A stretch of 64,000 nt of DNA from an uncultured Oscillospiraceae bacterium (GCA_900547105.1 URFL01000005.1:1-64000), one strand, 5' to 3'. Counted from the first letter of the stretch, positions 38,594 through 47,243 are shown. Program-made: numbers and translations. The notes: generated by a model not told the origin, from the letters alone.

Positions 38594-41083
38594 ATGAATT
38601 TGCGAATTGCCCTTGCGGGTAACCCGAACTGCGGTAAAACTACCCTGTTCAACGCGCTGACGGGTTCCAACCAGTTTGTTGGTAACTGGCCCGGCGTTAC
38701 GGTCGAGAAAAAAGAAGGTAAGCTGAAAAAGCACGACGGTGTTATCATCACCGACTTGCCCGGCATCTACTCGCTCTCTCCGTACACGCTGGAAGAAGTG
38801 GTGGCGCGTAACTATTTGATCAACGAGCGTCCGGACGCGGTGCTGAACATCATCGACGGCACCAACCTGGAGCGCAACCTGTATCTGACCACCCAGCTGA
38901 CCGAGCTGGGCATCCCGGTGGTCGTCGCCATCAACATGATGGACGTTGTTGCCAAAAACGGCGACAAGATCAACACCGCCGAGCTGTCGCGCGAACTCGG
39001 CTGCAAAGTGGTTGAGATCTCCGCGTTGAAAGGCACCGGCATCATGGAAGCGGCAGAAGCCGCGGTGGATGCGGCACAAAACGGCAAGACCGTGCCGATG
39101 CACACCTTTGCCGGTCCGGTGGAGCACGCGATCGCCCACATCGAAGAAGCTGCCGTGCACAATATGCCGGAAGAGCAGCAGCGCTGGTACGCGATCAAGA
39201 TCTTCGAGCGGGACGACAAGGTGCTGGAGCAGATCCAGCTGGACGAAGCCACCCGCAAACATATCGACGCGGACATTGCCGCGGTCGAAAAAGAGATGGA
39301 CGACGATGCGGAATCCATCATCACCAACGAGCGGTACATCTACATCGGCGAAGTGATCAAGGGCTGCTACAAGAAGAAATCCGCCGGCACCCTGTCCACT
39401 TCGGACAAGATCGATAAGATCGTGACCAACCGTTGGCTGGGCTTGCCCATCTTCGCGGTCATCATGTTCCTGGTTTACTACATCTCGATGGTCACGATCG
39501 GTGCTTCGGCGACCGACTGGGCCAACGATGGATTGTTTGGCGACGGCTGGCACCTGTTCGGTATCGGTTCGGCGGCCACCGCGGAAGCGGAGGATGAATA
39601 CGGCGACACCGACGCGATCATCGCCGGCTTTATTGAAAAAGCGGCTTCCGAGGGTGTAGACACCAAAGCCGCCGAAGAAGCTCTGGATCAGGAAAGCGAC
39701 AACTACGACGCGAAAGCGGCGGTCGCGGCTGTGAAAGATGTCGAAAGCAAAGTGACCTTTACCTCCTTCGGCTACACGCTGGAAGATGAGGAAACGCTGG
39801 AGAAAACCGACGAAACCGCCAAGATCGCCGACTTGGACGATTCGCTGGCGGCGTACGAAAAGTACGAAGGCGGCGTGGATCCCGCCAACTACGGCGTATG
39901 GGTTCCCGGTGTACCGGTGCTGGTCGGCAACGCGCTGGAAGCGGCCGGTGCGGCGGATTGGCTGTCCGGTCTGATCAACGACGGTATCGTCGCCGGTGTC
40001 GGCGCGGTGCTGGGCTTTGTGCCCCAGATGCTGGTGCTGTTCCTGCTGCTGGCGTTCCTGGAGGCTTGCGGTTACATGGCGCGTATCGCGTTTGTGCTGG
40101 ACCGTATCTTCCGCAAATTCGGTTTGTCCGGTAAATCCTTTATCCCGATGCTGATCGGTACCGGCTGCGGTATCCCCGGCATCATGGCGTCGCGTACCAT
40201 TGAAAACGAGCGCGATCGCCGTATGACCATTATGACCACCACCTTTATCCCCTGCGGTGCGAAGGTGCCGTTCATCTCGATGATCGCGGGCGCTATCTTC
40301 GGCGGCTCGGCGTGGGTCGCGACCTCTGCCTACTTCGTGGGTATGGCGGCCATCATCATCTCGGGTATCATGCTGAAGAAAACCAAGATGTTCTCCGGCG
40401 AGCCGGCTCCGTTCGTTATGGAGCTGCCGGCGTATCACCTGCCGACCGTCGGCAACGTGCTGCGTTCGATGTGGGAGCGTGGCTGGTCCTTCATCAAGAA
40501 GGCCGGTACCATCATCCTGCTGTCCACCATCTTTGTGTGGTTCACCACCTATTTCGGCTTCACGGCGGACGGTTTCCGTATGCTGGGCGAGGACGAAATG
40601 GATCAGTCGATCCTGGCGGCCATCGGCGGCGCGATCGCGTGGATCTTTGCTCCTCTGGGCTGGGGCAACTGGCAGGCGGCTGTCGCCTCCATCACCGGTC
40701 TGGTGGCGAAGGAAAACATCGTGGGTACGATGGGTATCCTGTATCCGGACGGCTGGACCGAGATCGCGGCGCACTTCACCACCATCACGGGCTATTCGTT
40801 CCTGGTGTTCAACCTGCTGTGCGCGCCCTGCTTCGCGGCTATCGGTGCTATCAAGCGGGAAATGAACTCGCCCAAGTGGACCTGGTTCGCTATCGGTTAT
40901 CAGTGCGTGTTCGCGTATGCGATAGCGCTGATGGTCAACCAGTTTGGTTCGGCCTTCACCGGCAACCTGAATGTGATCGGTTTGATTGCCGCTATCGTGG
41001 TGCTGGCGGTCATCCTGTTCCTGCTGTTCAGACCGTATAAAGAAGCGACCAAGCTGACCAAAACTGTGAAAGTCAACAAATAA
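38594..41083 (+). CDS. feoB: Ferrous iron transporter FeoB, with a long acidic loop
   Basis: An 829-residue Fe(II) importer. The G domain has G1 GNPNCGKTT (9-17), G3 DLPG and G4 NMMD; a helical guanine-dissociation-inhibitor domain follows. The membrane part has the two Gate motifs with conserved Cys: GTGCGIPGI and later LLCAPCFAAI. Between the first helices lies an extracytoplasmic insertion of roughly 100 residues (about 320-430) very rich in Glu, Asp and Ala (EAEDEYGDTDAI..., EDEETLEKTDE...). Ordinary FeoB has a short loop there. The loop may hold or guide metal ions. GAGGA precedes ATG 38594. Confidence 0.95.
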   Translation: MNLRIALAGNPNCGKTTLFNALTGSNQFVGNWPGVTVEKKEGKLKKHDGVIITDLPGIYSLSPYTLEEVVARNYLINERPDAVLNIIDGTNLERNLYLTTQLTELGIPVVVAINMMDVVAKNGDKINTAELSRELGCKVVEISALKGTGIMEAAEAAVDAAQNGKTVPMHTFAGPVEHAIAHIEEAAVHNMPEEQQRWYAIKIFERDDKVLEQIQLDEATRKHIDADIAAVEKEMDDDAESIITNERYIYIGEVIKGCYKKKSAGTLSTSDKIDKIVTNRWLGLPIFAVIMFLVYYISMVTIGASATDWANDGLFGDGWHLFGIGSAATAEAEDEYGDTDAIIAGFIEKAASEGVDTKAAEEALDQESDNYDAKAAVAAVKDVESKVTFTSFGYTLEDEETLEKTDETAKIADLDDSLAAYEKYEGGVDPANYGVWVPGVPVLVGNALEAAGAADWLSGLINDGIVAGVGAVLGFVPQMLVLFLLLAFLEACGYMARIAFVLDRIFRKFGLSGKSFIPMLIGTGCGIPGIMASRTIENERDRRMTIMTTTFIPCGAKVPFISMIAGAIFGGSAWVATSAYFVGMAAIIISGIMLKKTKMFSGEPAPFVMELPAYHLPTVGNVLRSMWERGWSFIKKAGTIILLSTIFVWFTTYFGFTADGFRMLGEDEMDQSILAAIGGAIAWIFAPLGWGNWQAAVASITGLVAKENIVGTMGILYPDGWTEIAAHFTTITGYSFLVFNLLCAPCFAAIGAIKREMNSPKWTWFAIGYQCVFAYAIALMVNQFGSAFTGNLNVIGLIAAIVVLAVILFLLFRPYKEATKLTKTVKVNK

Positions 41084-41123
41084 ACCCCTGCTGCAAGGCA
41101 ACTTATAAAGGAGGAACCGTTCT

Positions 41124-41297
41124 ATGTTGGCATGGATTATGGATAATTTGGCAACCATCATCGTTTGTGCGGTACTGATCGCGATCGTTGCGGCGATCGT
41201 CATCAGCATGGTGCGCAACAAGAAGAAAGGGAAATCCTCCTGCTCAGGTGGATGCGCTCATTGTTCGATGAACGGAGCCTGCCATCCGAAACAGTGA
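41124..41297 (+). CDS. FeoB-associated Cys-rich membrane peptide
   Basis: A 57-residue protein with one N-terminal membrane helix (about 4-30), a basic stretch (RNKKKGK) and a C-terminal Cys cluster (SSCSGGCAHCSMNGACHPKQ). It matches the FeoB-associated Cys-rich family found right after feoB in Clostridia. AAAGGAGG precedes ATG 41124. The five Cys-type cluster probably binds iron or holds redox state near FeoB. It ends the feo operon. Confidence 0.88.
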   Translation: MLAWIMDNLATIIVCAVLIAIVAAIVISMVRNKKKGKSSCSGGCAHCSMNGACHPKQ

Positions 41298-41303
41298 ACC
41301 CCC

Positions 41304-41344
41304 GGGGAGACGCAGGACAGGCGCTTGCGTCTCCCCTCATTTTT
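41304..41344 (+). terminator. Terminator of the feo operon
   Basis: GGGGAGACGCA (41304-41314) pairs with TGCGTCTCCCC (41326-41336), followed by TCATTTTT. The regulator gene starts 17 bases further on. Confidence 0.85.
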
Positions 41345-41353
41345 ATTCAGGAG

Positions 41354-41369
41354 GTTAGCAATGGCTAAC
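41354..41369 (+). promoter_or_regulatory. GTTAGC-N4-GCTAAC operator 5, spanning the start codon of the regulator gene
   Basis: GTTAGC-AATG-GCTAAC is a perfect dyad; the ATG of the spacer is the start codon of the next gene and the AGGAGG ribosome site touches its left arm. Codons 2 and 3 (Ala, Asn) are set by the right arm. A bound repressor here would stop its own synthesis. Confidence 0.7.
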
Positions 41370-41756
41370 GCAACACGACTGTCTGCTTCGCACATCAAGT
41401 ACCTGTTGCTGCTGCAAAAGCTGGACAACCACGGCAAGGGTGTACGCGGCAGCGATCTGGCAACGGCACTTGGCGTGACCAAGCCGAGCGTGCACACCAT
41501 GCTGCGCACGCTGCAAGAGCGGGAGCTGGTGAGCCAGCCGTCCCGCTGTGCGGCGCATTTGACCCCGGCGGGCGCCGCTGTCGCGCAGCGTTACGGGGAG
41601 TATTACGCCGCCATCTGCACCATGCTCTCGCAATACAGCCCTCCGGACGGAGAGATGACCGACGCGGTGTATGCGCTGCTGTCGGAGCTGCCGGAGGAGT
41701 ATTTGGACGCGCTGTGCCGCAGCATTCGGCAGCAGCACGCTACGGCTCAAGTTTAA
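41361..41756 (+). CDS. DtxR/MntR-like transcriptional regulator without usual metal ligands
   Basis: A 131-residue regulator. The winged helix VRGSDLATALGVTKPSVHTM and LRTLQERELVSQPS matches the DtxR/MntR type, with a helical second domain (about 67-125). The usual metal residues of this family (His/Glu/Cys pattern, for example the EHH pair) are not seen; the matching region reads LPEEYLDALCRS. It is likely the factor that binds the GTTAGC dyads, given its own operator and the location inside the regulon. Metal binding by other residues (Cys63, Cys86, Cys119, His24, His66) is possible. Start ATG 41361 after AGGAGG. Confidence 0.75.
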   Translation: MANATRLSASHIKYLLLLQKLDNHGKGVRGSDLATALGVTKPSVHTMLRTLQERELVSQPSRCAAHLTPAGAAVAQRYGEYYAAICTMLSQYSPPDGEMTDAVYALLSELPEEYLDALCRSIRQQHATAQV

Positions 41757-41769
41757 GGAGGTACAGAAT

Positions 41770-42471
41770 ATGCCTATTGTGGAATTCAAAGATGTCAGCC
41801 GCGTGTATCAAAGCGGCGACCACGACACCAAAGCCCTCGATCACGTCAGCTTTACGCTGGACGAGGGCAAGTTTGTCGTGATTTTAGGGCCCAGCGGCGC
41901 CGGCAAAAGCACGCTGCTGAACCTGCTGGGGGGGCTGGACAGCCCGACCGACGGCAAAATCATGGTGCAGGGGCAGGACATTTCCACCCTGTCGAGCGAT
42001 GATCTGGCGGCGTATCGCGCCGCCACGGTGGGATTTGTGTTCCAGTTTTACAACCTTGTCCCCACCCTGACAGTCAAGGAAAATGTCGCGCTGGTCAAAG
42101 AAATCGCGCCCGACGCGCTGTCGCCGGAGAAAATGCTGGACGAGGTGGGATTGTCCGACCATTTGAACAATTTTCCCGCCGAGCTGTCCGGCGGCGAGCA
42201 GCAGCGGGTATCCATTGCCCGCGCGCTGGCGAAAAACCCCAAAATTCTGCTGTGCGATGAGCCGACCGGCGCGCTGGATTCCGAAACCGGCGTGATGGTG
42301 TTGAAGCTGCTGCTGTCCATGGCGCGCAGCTATGGCAAAACCATCGTGATCGTCACACACAACCAAAGCATCGCCAAAATGGCGGATACCGTGATTCGGG
42401 TGAAAAACGGCAAGATCCGTTCCTGCGAACAGCAGGTCAACCCGCTGAGCGCCGACGAAGTGGAGTGGTAA
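41770..42471 (+). CDS. ABC transporter ATP-binding protein (MacB/LolD type)
   Basis: A 233-residue ATPase. Walker A is GPSGAGKST, the signature is LSGGEQQRVS, Walker B is ILLCDEPTGALD and the switch His is in IVTHNQ. The Q loop reads VGFVFQFYNLVPTLT, normal for the MacB/LolD/FtsE group. AAGGAGG lies before ATG 41770; the regulator stop is only 13 bases upstream. It pairs with the FtsX-type protein at 42473, starting two bases after its stop. Substrate unknown; lipoproteins, peptides or antimicrobials are typical. Confidence 0.9.
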   Translation: MPIVEFKDVSRVYQSGDHDTKALDHVSFTLDEGKFVVILGPSGAGKSTLLNLLGGLDSPTDGKIMVQGQDISTLSSDDLAAYRAATVGFVFQFYNLVPTLTVKENVALVKEIAPDALSPEKMLDEVGLSDHLNNFPAELSGGEQQRVSIARALAKNPKILLCDEPTGALDSETGVMVLKLLLSMARSYGKTIVIVTHNQSIAKMADTVIRVKNGKIRSCEQQVNPLSADEVEW

Positions 42472-42472
42472 T

Positions 42473-44752
42473 ATGCTGTTTCGTAAATTGTGGAGAACCA
42501 TGGGCGTATACAAGGCGCAGTTTATTTCCATGATCGTGATGATCGCGCTGGGCATTGGTGTGTTCGTGGGCTTTAATATGGAGTGGGTCAGCATCGAGAA
42601 AAACACCGATGCGTTTTTGGACGATACCCACTTTGCCGATTACCGGATCGTGTCCGAAACCGGTTTTTCCAAAGAAGATGCCGACAAGATCGCGGCGATG
42701 TCCGGCGTGCAAAACGCCGCGCGGTATCTGTCGGTGCAGGCGGATGTCAAAGAGAAAAGCGGCGATATGGTCGCGCTGTCGGTGACCGAGGATGCGGATG
42801 TATCCGGGTTTATGCTGATGGACGGACAAGCCTATGACGCCGCCAGCACCGACGGCATCTGGCTGTCGGACAAATACGCCGCCGCCAATGACATTGCGCT
42901 GAACGATACGCTGACGCTGGCGTATAAGAGCATCGAACTGAAAGGCAAGGTCGTCGGGCTGATCAAATCCGGCGAGCATATGATCTGCGTGCGGGACGAA
43001 TCGCAGCTGATGCCCGATTTCAACAGCTACGGCTTCGCCTACATCTCTCCCGCCATGTATGAAAAAGCGACCGGCGTGGCATTTTATCCGCAGATCAACG
43101 CGCTGTCCGATTTGGACAAAAAATCGTTCACCGATGCGGTGGACGATACGCTGGGCACCACCCGCATGATTTTGACCAAGGACGAAAACATCTCCTACGC
43201 CGGTCCGCAAGGCGAAGCGGAAGAGGGCCAGACGATGGGCACCATTTTGCCGGTGCTGTTTTTGCTGATCGCGGTGCTGACCATGGTGACCACCATGCAC
43301 CGGCTGACCGCCAAGGAGAAAACGCAGATCGGTACGCTGAAAGCGCTGGGCTTCACCGATAAACGCATTTTGCGGCACTACACCTCGTATGCGTTCATGA
43401 TTGGTGTGATCGGCACCGTGATCGGTATCGCGCTGGGCTACGGCATCGGCTGGATGGTGTTGAACCCCCACGGGATGATGGCGACCTATATCGATATTCC
43501 GGAATGGAAGCTGTATCTGCCGTGGTTCTGCATCGTGGTGATGCTGGGCATTTTGGTGCTGCTGACGCTGATCGGCTTTTTGTCGGTGCGGCAGATGCTG
43601 AAGGGCACCGCCGCCGACGCACTGCGGCCGTATGCACCGAAAAAAATTAAAAAGCTGTTGCTGGAACGCACCGCGTTGTGGGAAAAGCTGGGCTTCGGCA
43701 CCCGTTGGAATCTGCGCGACAGTATGCGCCACAAATCCCGTACGCTGATGAGTCTGATCGGTGTGTTCGGCTGCTGCGTGATCGTGGTGGCATCGCTGGG
43801 TATGGGCGACACGATGAACGCGTTTTTGGATCTGTACTATAACGATGCGCTGCATTACAGCGCGCGCATCAATCTGACCGAGCAAGCCACCGCCGCACAG
43901 GCACAGGAATTGATCGACCAATACGATGGCGACAGCAGCGCTTCGGTCAGTGTGCAGCTCGGCGACAAGGCGGTGGCGCTGGATGTGTACGACACGCCGA
44001 ACGATCTGGTGCGGTTCCCGGATGAGGACGACCAGTTCATCACGCTGCGCGACGATGGCGCGTACCTCTGCGTGCGGTTGTCGGATGAGTTTGGGCTGGA
44101 GGCAGGCGACACCTTCACGGTCAGCCCCTACGGTTCGGACGATACCTACACTCTGCGGGTGGCGGGGATCGTGCGGTCGATGTCCGAAAACATCGTCATC
44201 TCCCCCGCCTACGCCAAAACGCTGAAGCTGCCCTACACGGTCAACACCATCTACACCAAGGCCGACAAAGCGAATGTGGCGGCGAGCGACATCATCTCAG
44301 GCGTTCAGTCCAAGCAGTCGATCGTGGATTCGTTTGACAGCTTTTTGGAGATGATGAACATGATGATCGTGATTTTGATCGTGGCGGCCATTGTGTTGGG
44401 CATTGTGGTGCTGTACAATCTGGGCGTGATGAGCTACACCGAGCGGTATCGCGAAATGGCGACCCTCAAAGTAGTCGGGTTCAAGGACAAAAAGATCGGC
44501 GCGCTGCTGACCGGACAAAACATGGGCGCTTCGCTGATCGGCGTGATCATCGGCATCCCGCTGGGCGCGGCGGTGCTGGATTATCTGCTGAAAGCGCTGG
44601 CATCGGAATACGAAATGAAAATGGTGATCCAGCCTTCGACCTATCTGCTCAGCCTTTTGCTGACGGTGGGTATGGCGCTGCTGGTCAGCCTGATGGTAGC
44701 GCGCAAGAACCGCCATATCGACATGGTGGAAGCGCTGAAGGGCGCGGAATAA
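42473..44752 (+). CDS. FtsX/MacB-like ABC permease
   Basis: A 759-residue membrane protein with an N-terminal helix, a large extracytoplasmic domain (about 40-250), three helices (about 255-375), a second extracytoplasmic domain (about 425-620) and three final helices. Two FtsX domains are visible (ILPVLFLLIAVLTMVTTMHR and MMIVILIVAAIVLGIVVLYN). This duplicated form is typical of Gram-positive mechanotransmission-type ABC permeases. It works with the ATPase before it. The link to iron control is by location only. Confidence 0.88.
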   Translation: MLFRKLWRTMGVYKAQFISMIVMIALGIGVFVGFNMEWVSIEKNTDAFLDDTHFADYRIVSETGFSKEDADKIAAMSGVQNAARYLSVQADVKEKSGDMVALSVTEDADVSGFMLMDGQAYDAASTDGIWLSDKYAAANDIALNDTLTLAYKSIELKGKVVGLIKSGEHMICVRDESQLMPDFNSYGFAYISPAMYEKATGVAFYPQINALSDLDKKSFTDAVDDTLGTTRMILTKDENISYAGPQGEAEEGQTMGTILPVLFLLIAVLTMVTTMHRLTAKEKTQIGTLKALGFTDKRILRHYTSYAFMIGVIGTVIGIALGYGIGWMVLNPHGMMATYIDIPEWKLYLPWFCIVVMLGILVLLTLIGFLSVRQMLKGTAADALRPYAPKKIKKLLLERTALWEKLGFGTRWNLRDSMRHKSRTLMSLIGVFGCCVIVVASLGMGDTMNAFLDLYYNDALHYSARINLTEQATAAQAQELIDQYDGDSSASVSVQLGDKAVALDVYDTPNDLVRFPDEDDQFITLRDDGAYLCVRLSDEFGLEAGDTFTVSPYGSDDTYTLRVAGIVRSMSENIVISPAYAKTLKLPYTVNTIYTKADKANVAASDIISGVQSKQSIVDSFDSFLEMMNMMIVILIVAAIVLGIVVLYNLGVMSYTERYREMATLKVVGFKDKKIGALLTGQNMGASLIGVIIGIPLGAAVLDYLLKALASEYEMKMVIQPSTYLLSLLLTVGMALLVSLMVARKNRHIDMVEALKGAE

Positions 44753-44755
44753 GCC

Positions 44756-45649
44756 GTGAACGAGGCAATTCACGCAGGACGGTGCGACACCGCGGTGCAC
44801 GAAGTATTTCCCGGTATACAGCTTTGCTATGTCAACGCGCACGCACCGGGCAGCGCCGCGGGGACACCGTCCTCTCCCGATGTGCTGGAAATCCACCATT
44901 GCCGCGAGGGGCGCATGGAATGCCGGCTGGGCGACGAGGCGTGTTATATCGCGCCCGGCGACCTGCTGATCGCTCGTGCCGCCACGCTGGGGCGCGAGCG
45001 GCGGTTCCCGCTGCAGCATTACCACGGCGCGATCGTGCGTATTGATATGCGCCGCGCGCCGCGGTGTCTGTCCTGCTTTTTGCAGGATGTGACCGTGCAG
45101 CCGGAGGCGCTGGCGCAGCGGTTGTGCGGCCACGGCGGCTGCTTTATCGCGCGTTCCGATCCCGCGGTGGCGCATTTGTTTGCCGAGCTGTACGCGGTGC
45201 CGCCCGCCATCCAAAAGGGCTATTACAAAGTGAAAATTTTGGAGCTGCTGCTGTTTTTGAGTGTGCTGGATACCGAGCAGGACGAATTTGCGCGCCACGC
45301 GCTCCCCTCGTCACAGGCGGCGCTGGCAAATAAGGTCAGCCGTTATCTGATGGCGCACCGGGACGAACGCATCCCGCTGGAAGCGCTGTCCGCCCGCTTT
45401 GCGGTGTCCGGCACACTGATCAAAAGCGCGTTTCGGGCGGTGTATGGCGTGCCGCTGTACGCGTATATCCGCACCCAAAAGATGGAATCCGCCGCCTATA
45501 TGCTGGAGCACACCGACAAATCGGTGCTGCAGATCGCGGGCGAGCACGGATACGACAACGGCAGCAAATTTGCCAGCGCCTTTCGGCAGGTCAAGGGCAT
45601 GACCCCCAGCGCCTACCGGGCGGCGCACCGATGCGAACCAAATTCATAA
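44756..45649 (+). CDS. AraC-family transcriptional regulator
   Basis: A 297-residue regulator starting with GTG 44756, directly after the permease stop. The N-terminal half is a cupin-like effector domain (DVLEIHHCREGRMECRLG, YIAPGDLL). The C-terminal half has two helix-turn-helix units: IPLEALSARFAVSGTLIKSA and KSVLQIAGEHGYDNGSKFAS, ending FRQVKGMTPSAYRAAH. It probably controls the adjoining ABC genes. Effector unknown. Confidence 0.9.
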   Translation: MNEAIHAGRCDTAVHEVFPGIQLCYVNAHAPGSAAGTPSSPDVLEIHHCREGRMECRLGDEACYIAPGDLLIARAATLGRERRFPLQHYHGAIVRIDMRRAPRCLSCFLQDVTVQPEALAQRLCGHGGCFIARSDPAVAHLFAELYAVPPAIQKGYYKVKILELLLFLSVLDTEQDEFARHALPSSQAALANKVSRYLMAHRDERIPLEALSARFAVSGTLIKSAFRAVYGVPLYAYIRTQKMESAAYMLEHTDKSVLQIAGEHGYDNGSKFASAFRQVKGMTPSAYRAAHRCEPNS

Positions 45650-45725
45650 AGGCGTGTCCAAACGGAGCCGTTCTCCGCCCGTTCAGAGTGGAGGCGGCGC
45701 CGTTTGGCATGGTACACTATCCCCC

Positions 45726-45755
45726 GTCGAAAGGAATTTCGACCATTATTTTTCA
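45726..45755 (+). terminator. Terminator-like hairpin after the AraC gene
   Basis: GTCGAAA (45726-45732) pairs with TTTCGAC (45737-45743), then CATTATTTTTCA. A larger CCAAACGG/CCGTTTGG stem lies just upstream. Confidence 0.6.
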
Positions 45756-45758
45756 CTT

Positions 45759-45780
45759 GCGGTTAGCGTATGCTAACCGC
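45759..45780 (+). promoter_or_regulatory. GTTAGC-N4-GCTAAC operator 6
   Basis: GCGGTTAGC-GTAT-GCTAACCGC is perfect over nine base pairs per arm. It lies 16 bases before the DUF2325 start, with an AAAAAGGAGA ribosome site in between. No good -35/-10 pair was found around it. Confidence 0.75.
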
Positions 45781-45796
45781 AAAAAGGAGACACAAT

Positions 45797-46081
45797 ATGA
45801 GTGTGGTGATCGTCGGCGGCAATGAATGTATGGTCCGCCAGTACAAAGACCTGTGCCGTGCGTACAAATGCAAGGCCAAAGTTTATCCGAAAATGTCGGG
45901 CGGGCTGAAAGACATCGGTTCGCCGGATCTGCTGGTGTTGTTCACCAACACCGTATCACACAAAATGGTGCGCTGTGCGCTGAACGAGACCAAGGGTCAG
46001 TCGGTGCGCATCGCCCGCTGCCACACCAGTTCGATGAGTGCGCTGAAAAGCATTTTGGAGGAGCACGTCGCCTGCGTGTGA
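45797..46081 (+). CDS. DUF2325-type small protein
   Basis: A 94-residue soluble protein (MSVVIVGGNECMVRQYKDLC...) with Cys at about 11, 20, 25 and 60 and the tail RCHTSSMSALKSIL-EEH. The pattern SVVIVGGN and the C-terminal HTSSMSAL agree with DUF2325, whose role is unknown. AAAAAGGAGA lies before ATG 45797. It is first of three genes under operator 6. Confidence 0.75.
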   Translation: MSVVIVGGNECMVRQYKDLCRAYKCKAKVYPKMSGGLKDIGSPDLLVLFTNTVSHKMVRCALNETKGQSVRIARCHTSSMSALKSILEEHVACV

Positions 46082-46097
46082 TCGAGGAGGAACGCTC

Positions 46098-46649
46098 ATG
46101 TCGGAAGAATTGCTGGTACGGCACTGTTCGCCCACACTCGCCGGAATGAAAACGGGCAACCTGTTCGGGTGCCCGTTTGCCACCGCCCGCGAAATGACAC
46201 AGGATGTGCGCCGGCTTAACAGTGTGCTGGTGAAAAAGGGGCTGCGGGTGCTGCCGCTGCAGTATCAGAATGGGCGGGCGCTGCTGTATGTGTATCGCCC
46301 CGCGCAGCTTTCGCGCGATTTGCAGCAAGCCACCGCCTGCCGCTTGCTGCGGGAACGCGGCTACGATGCCGCCGCACCGGAGCATTGCATCACCCGGCTG
46401 ATGCAGCGGCTGCGCACCAGCGAGGAATTTCCGCACGAGATCGGGCTGTTTTTGGGATACCCGCCGGAGGATGTTTGCGGCTTTATCGAAAACAAGGCGG
46501 GCGGATGCAAATGCACCGGTTGCTGGAAGGTATACGGCGATGCCGACGCGGCACAAAAGCTGTTTGCCAAATACAAAAAATGCACCGATGTGTATTGCGC
46601 GCTGTATGCGCAGGGACGATCCATCGAACGGCTCACGGTAACCGTTTGA
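46098..46649 (+). CDS. DUF3793-type protein
   Basis: A 183-residue soluble protein. The start SEELLVRHCSPTLAGMKTGN, the middle FPHEIGLFLGYPPEDVCGFI and the Cys motif GGCKCTGCWKVYGDADAAQK match DUF3793. The C-terminus has another Cys pair (KKCTDVYC). The Cys pattern suggests a metal or Fe-S site. Such genes commonly stand next to flavodoxin or feo genes in Clostridia. GAGGA precedes ATG 46098. Confidence 0.8.
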   Translation: MSEELLVRHCSPTLAGMKTGNLFGCPFATAREMTQDVRRLNSVLVKKGLRVLPLQYQNGRALLYVYRPAQLSRDLQQATACRLLRERGYDAAAPEHCITRLMQRLRTSEEFPHEIGLFLGYPPEDVCGFIENKAGGCKCTGCWKVYGDADAAQKLFAKYKKCTDVYCALYAQGRSIERLTVTV

Positions 46650-46684
46650 TTGACCATTTTATCTTATGGAAAGGTTGGATACAT

Positions 46685-47107
46685 ATGAGCAAAGTAGCAG
46701 TAGTCTATTGGAGCGGCACCGGTAACACCGAAGCCATGGCGACGGCGGTAGCACAGGGTGCCAAAGACAAAGGTGCCGACGCGGTGCTGTTGACCGCGGT
46801 GGAATTTGACGCCGCCATGATGGATACATTCGACGCGGTGGCGTTCGGTTGCCCCTCGATGGGGTCGGAGCAGCTGGAGGATACCGAATTTGAGCCGATG
46901 TTCACCGCCTGTGAAGCGAAGCTGAGCGGCAAAAAGATCGCGCTGTTCGGCTCCTATGGCTGGGGCGACGGCGAATGGATGCGGACATGGGAGGAAACCT
47001 GCCGCGCCGACGGAGCGGTGCTGGTGTGCGATCCGGTGATCTGCAACGATGCGCCGGACGACGATGCGCTGGCGGCCTGCAAAGCGTTGGGCGCGGCGCT
47101 GGCATAA
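46685..47107 (+). CDS. Flavodoxin
   Basis: A 140-residue FMN electron carrier. The phosphate loop is YWSGTGNTEAMA (9-20), the middle loop FGCPSMGSEQLEDTEFEPMF and the third GSYGWGDGEWMRTWE, which is the normal short-chain flavodoxin set. It replaces ferredoxin when iron is short, which fits the operator-linked operon. GGAAAGG lies upstream of ATG 46685. The pattern lacks a long insertion in the last strand, so it is a short-chain type. Confidence 0.95.
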   Translation: MSKVAVVYWSGTGNTEAMATAVAQGAKDKGADAVLLTAVEFDAAMMDTFDAVAFGCPSMGSEQLEDTEFEPMFTACEAKLSGKKIALFGSYGWGDGEWMRTWEETCRADGAVLVCDPVICNDAPDDDALAACKALGAALA

Positions 47108-47123
47108 AACTTTTGCCGATGGG

Positions 47124-47189
47124 TTGACTTCGCTTACACGAAGTGGTATAGTGGGGCTGTGGTTAGCAAACGCTAACCACAGCCCCACT
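47124..47189 (+). promoter_or_regulatory. Promoter and 40-bp perfect palindrome containing operator 7
   Basis: TTGACT (47124-47129) and TATAGT (47147-47152) are 17 bases apart. The dyad 47150-47189 has 18-base arms, AGTGGGGCTGTGGTTAGC and its exact complement, around AAAC; it overlaps the -10 element and the start. Its core is GTTAGC-N4-GCTAAC. The RNA would also form a strong hairpin. Confidence 0.8.
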
Positions 47190-47243
47190 TGTCGCCTGCT
47201 TTGGCGGGCGCGGGGCAACCAAACCAAAGGAAGTGCTGTTTTT

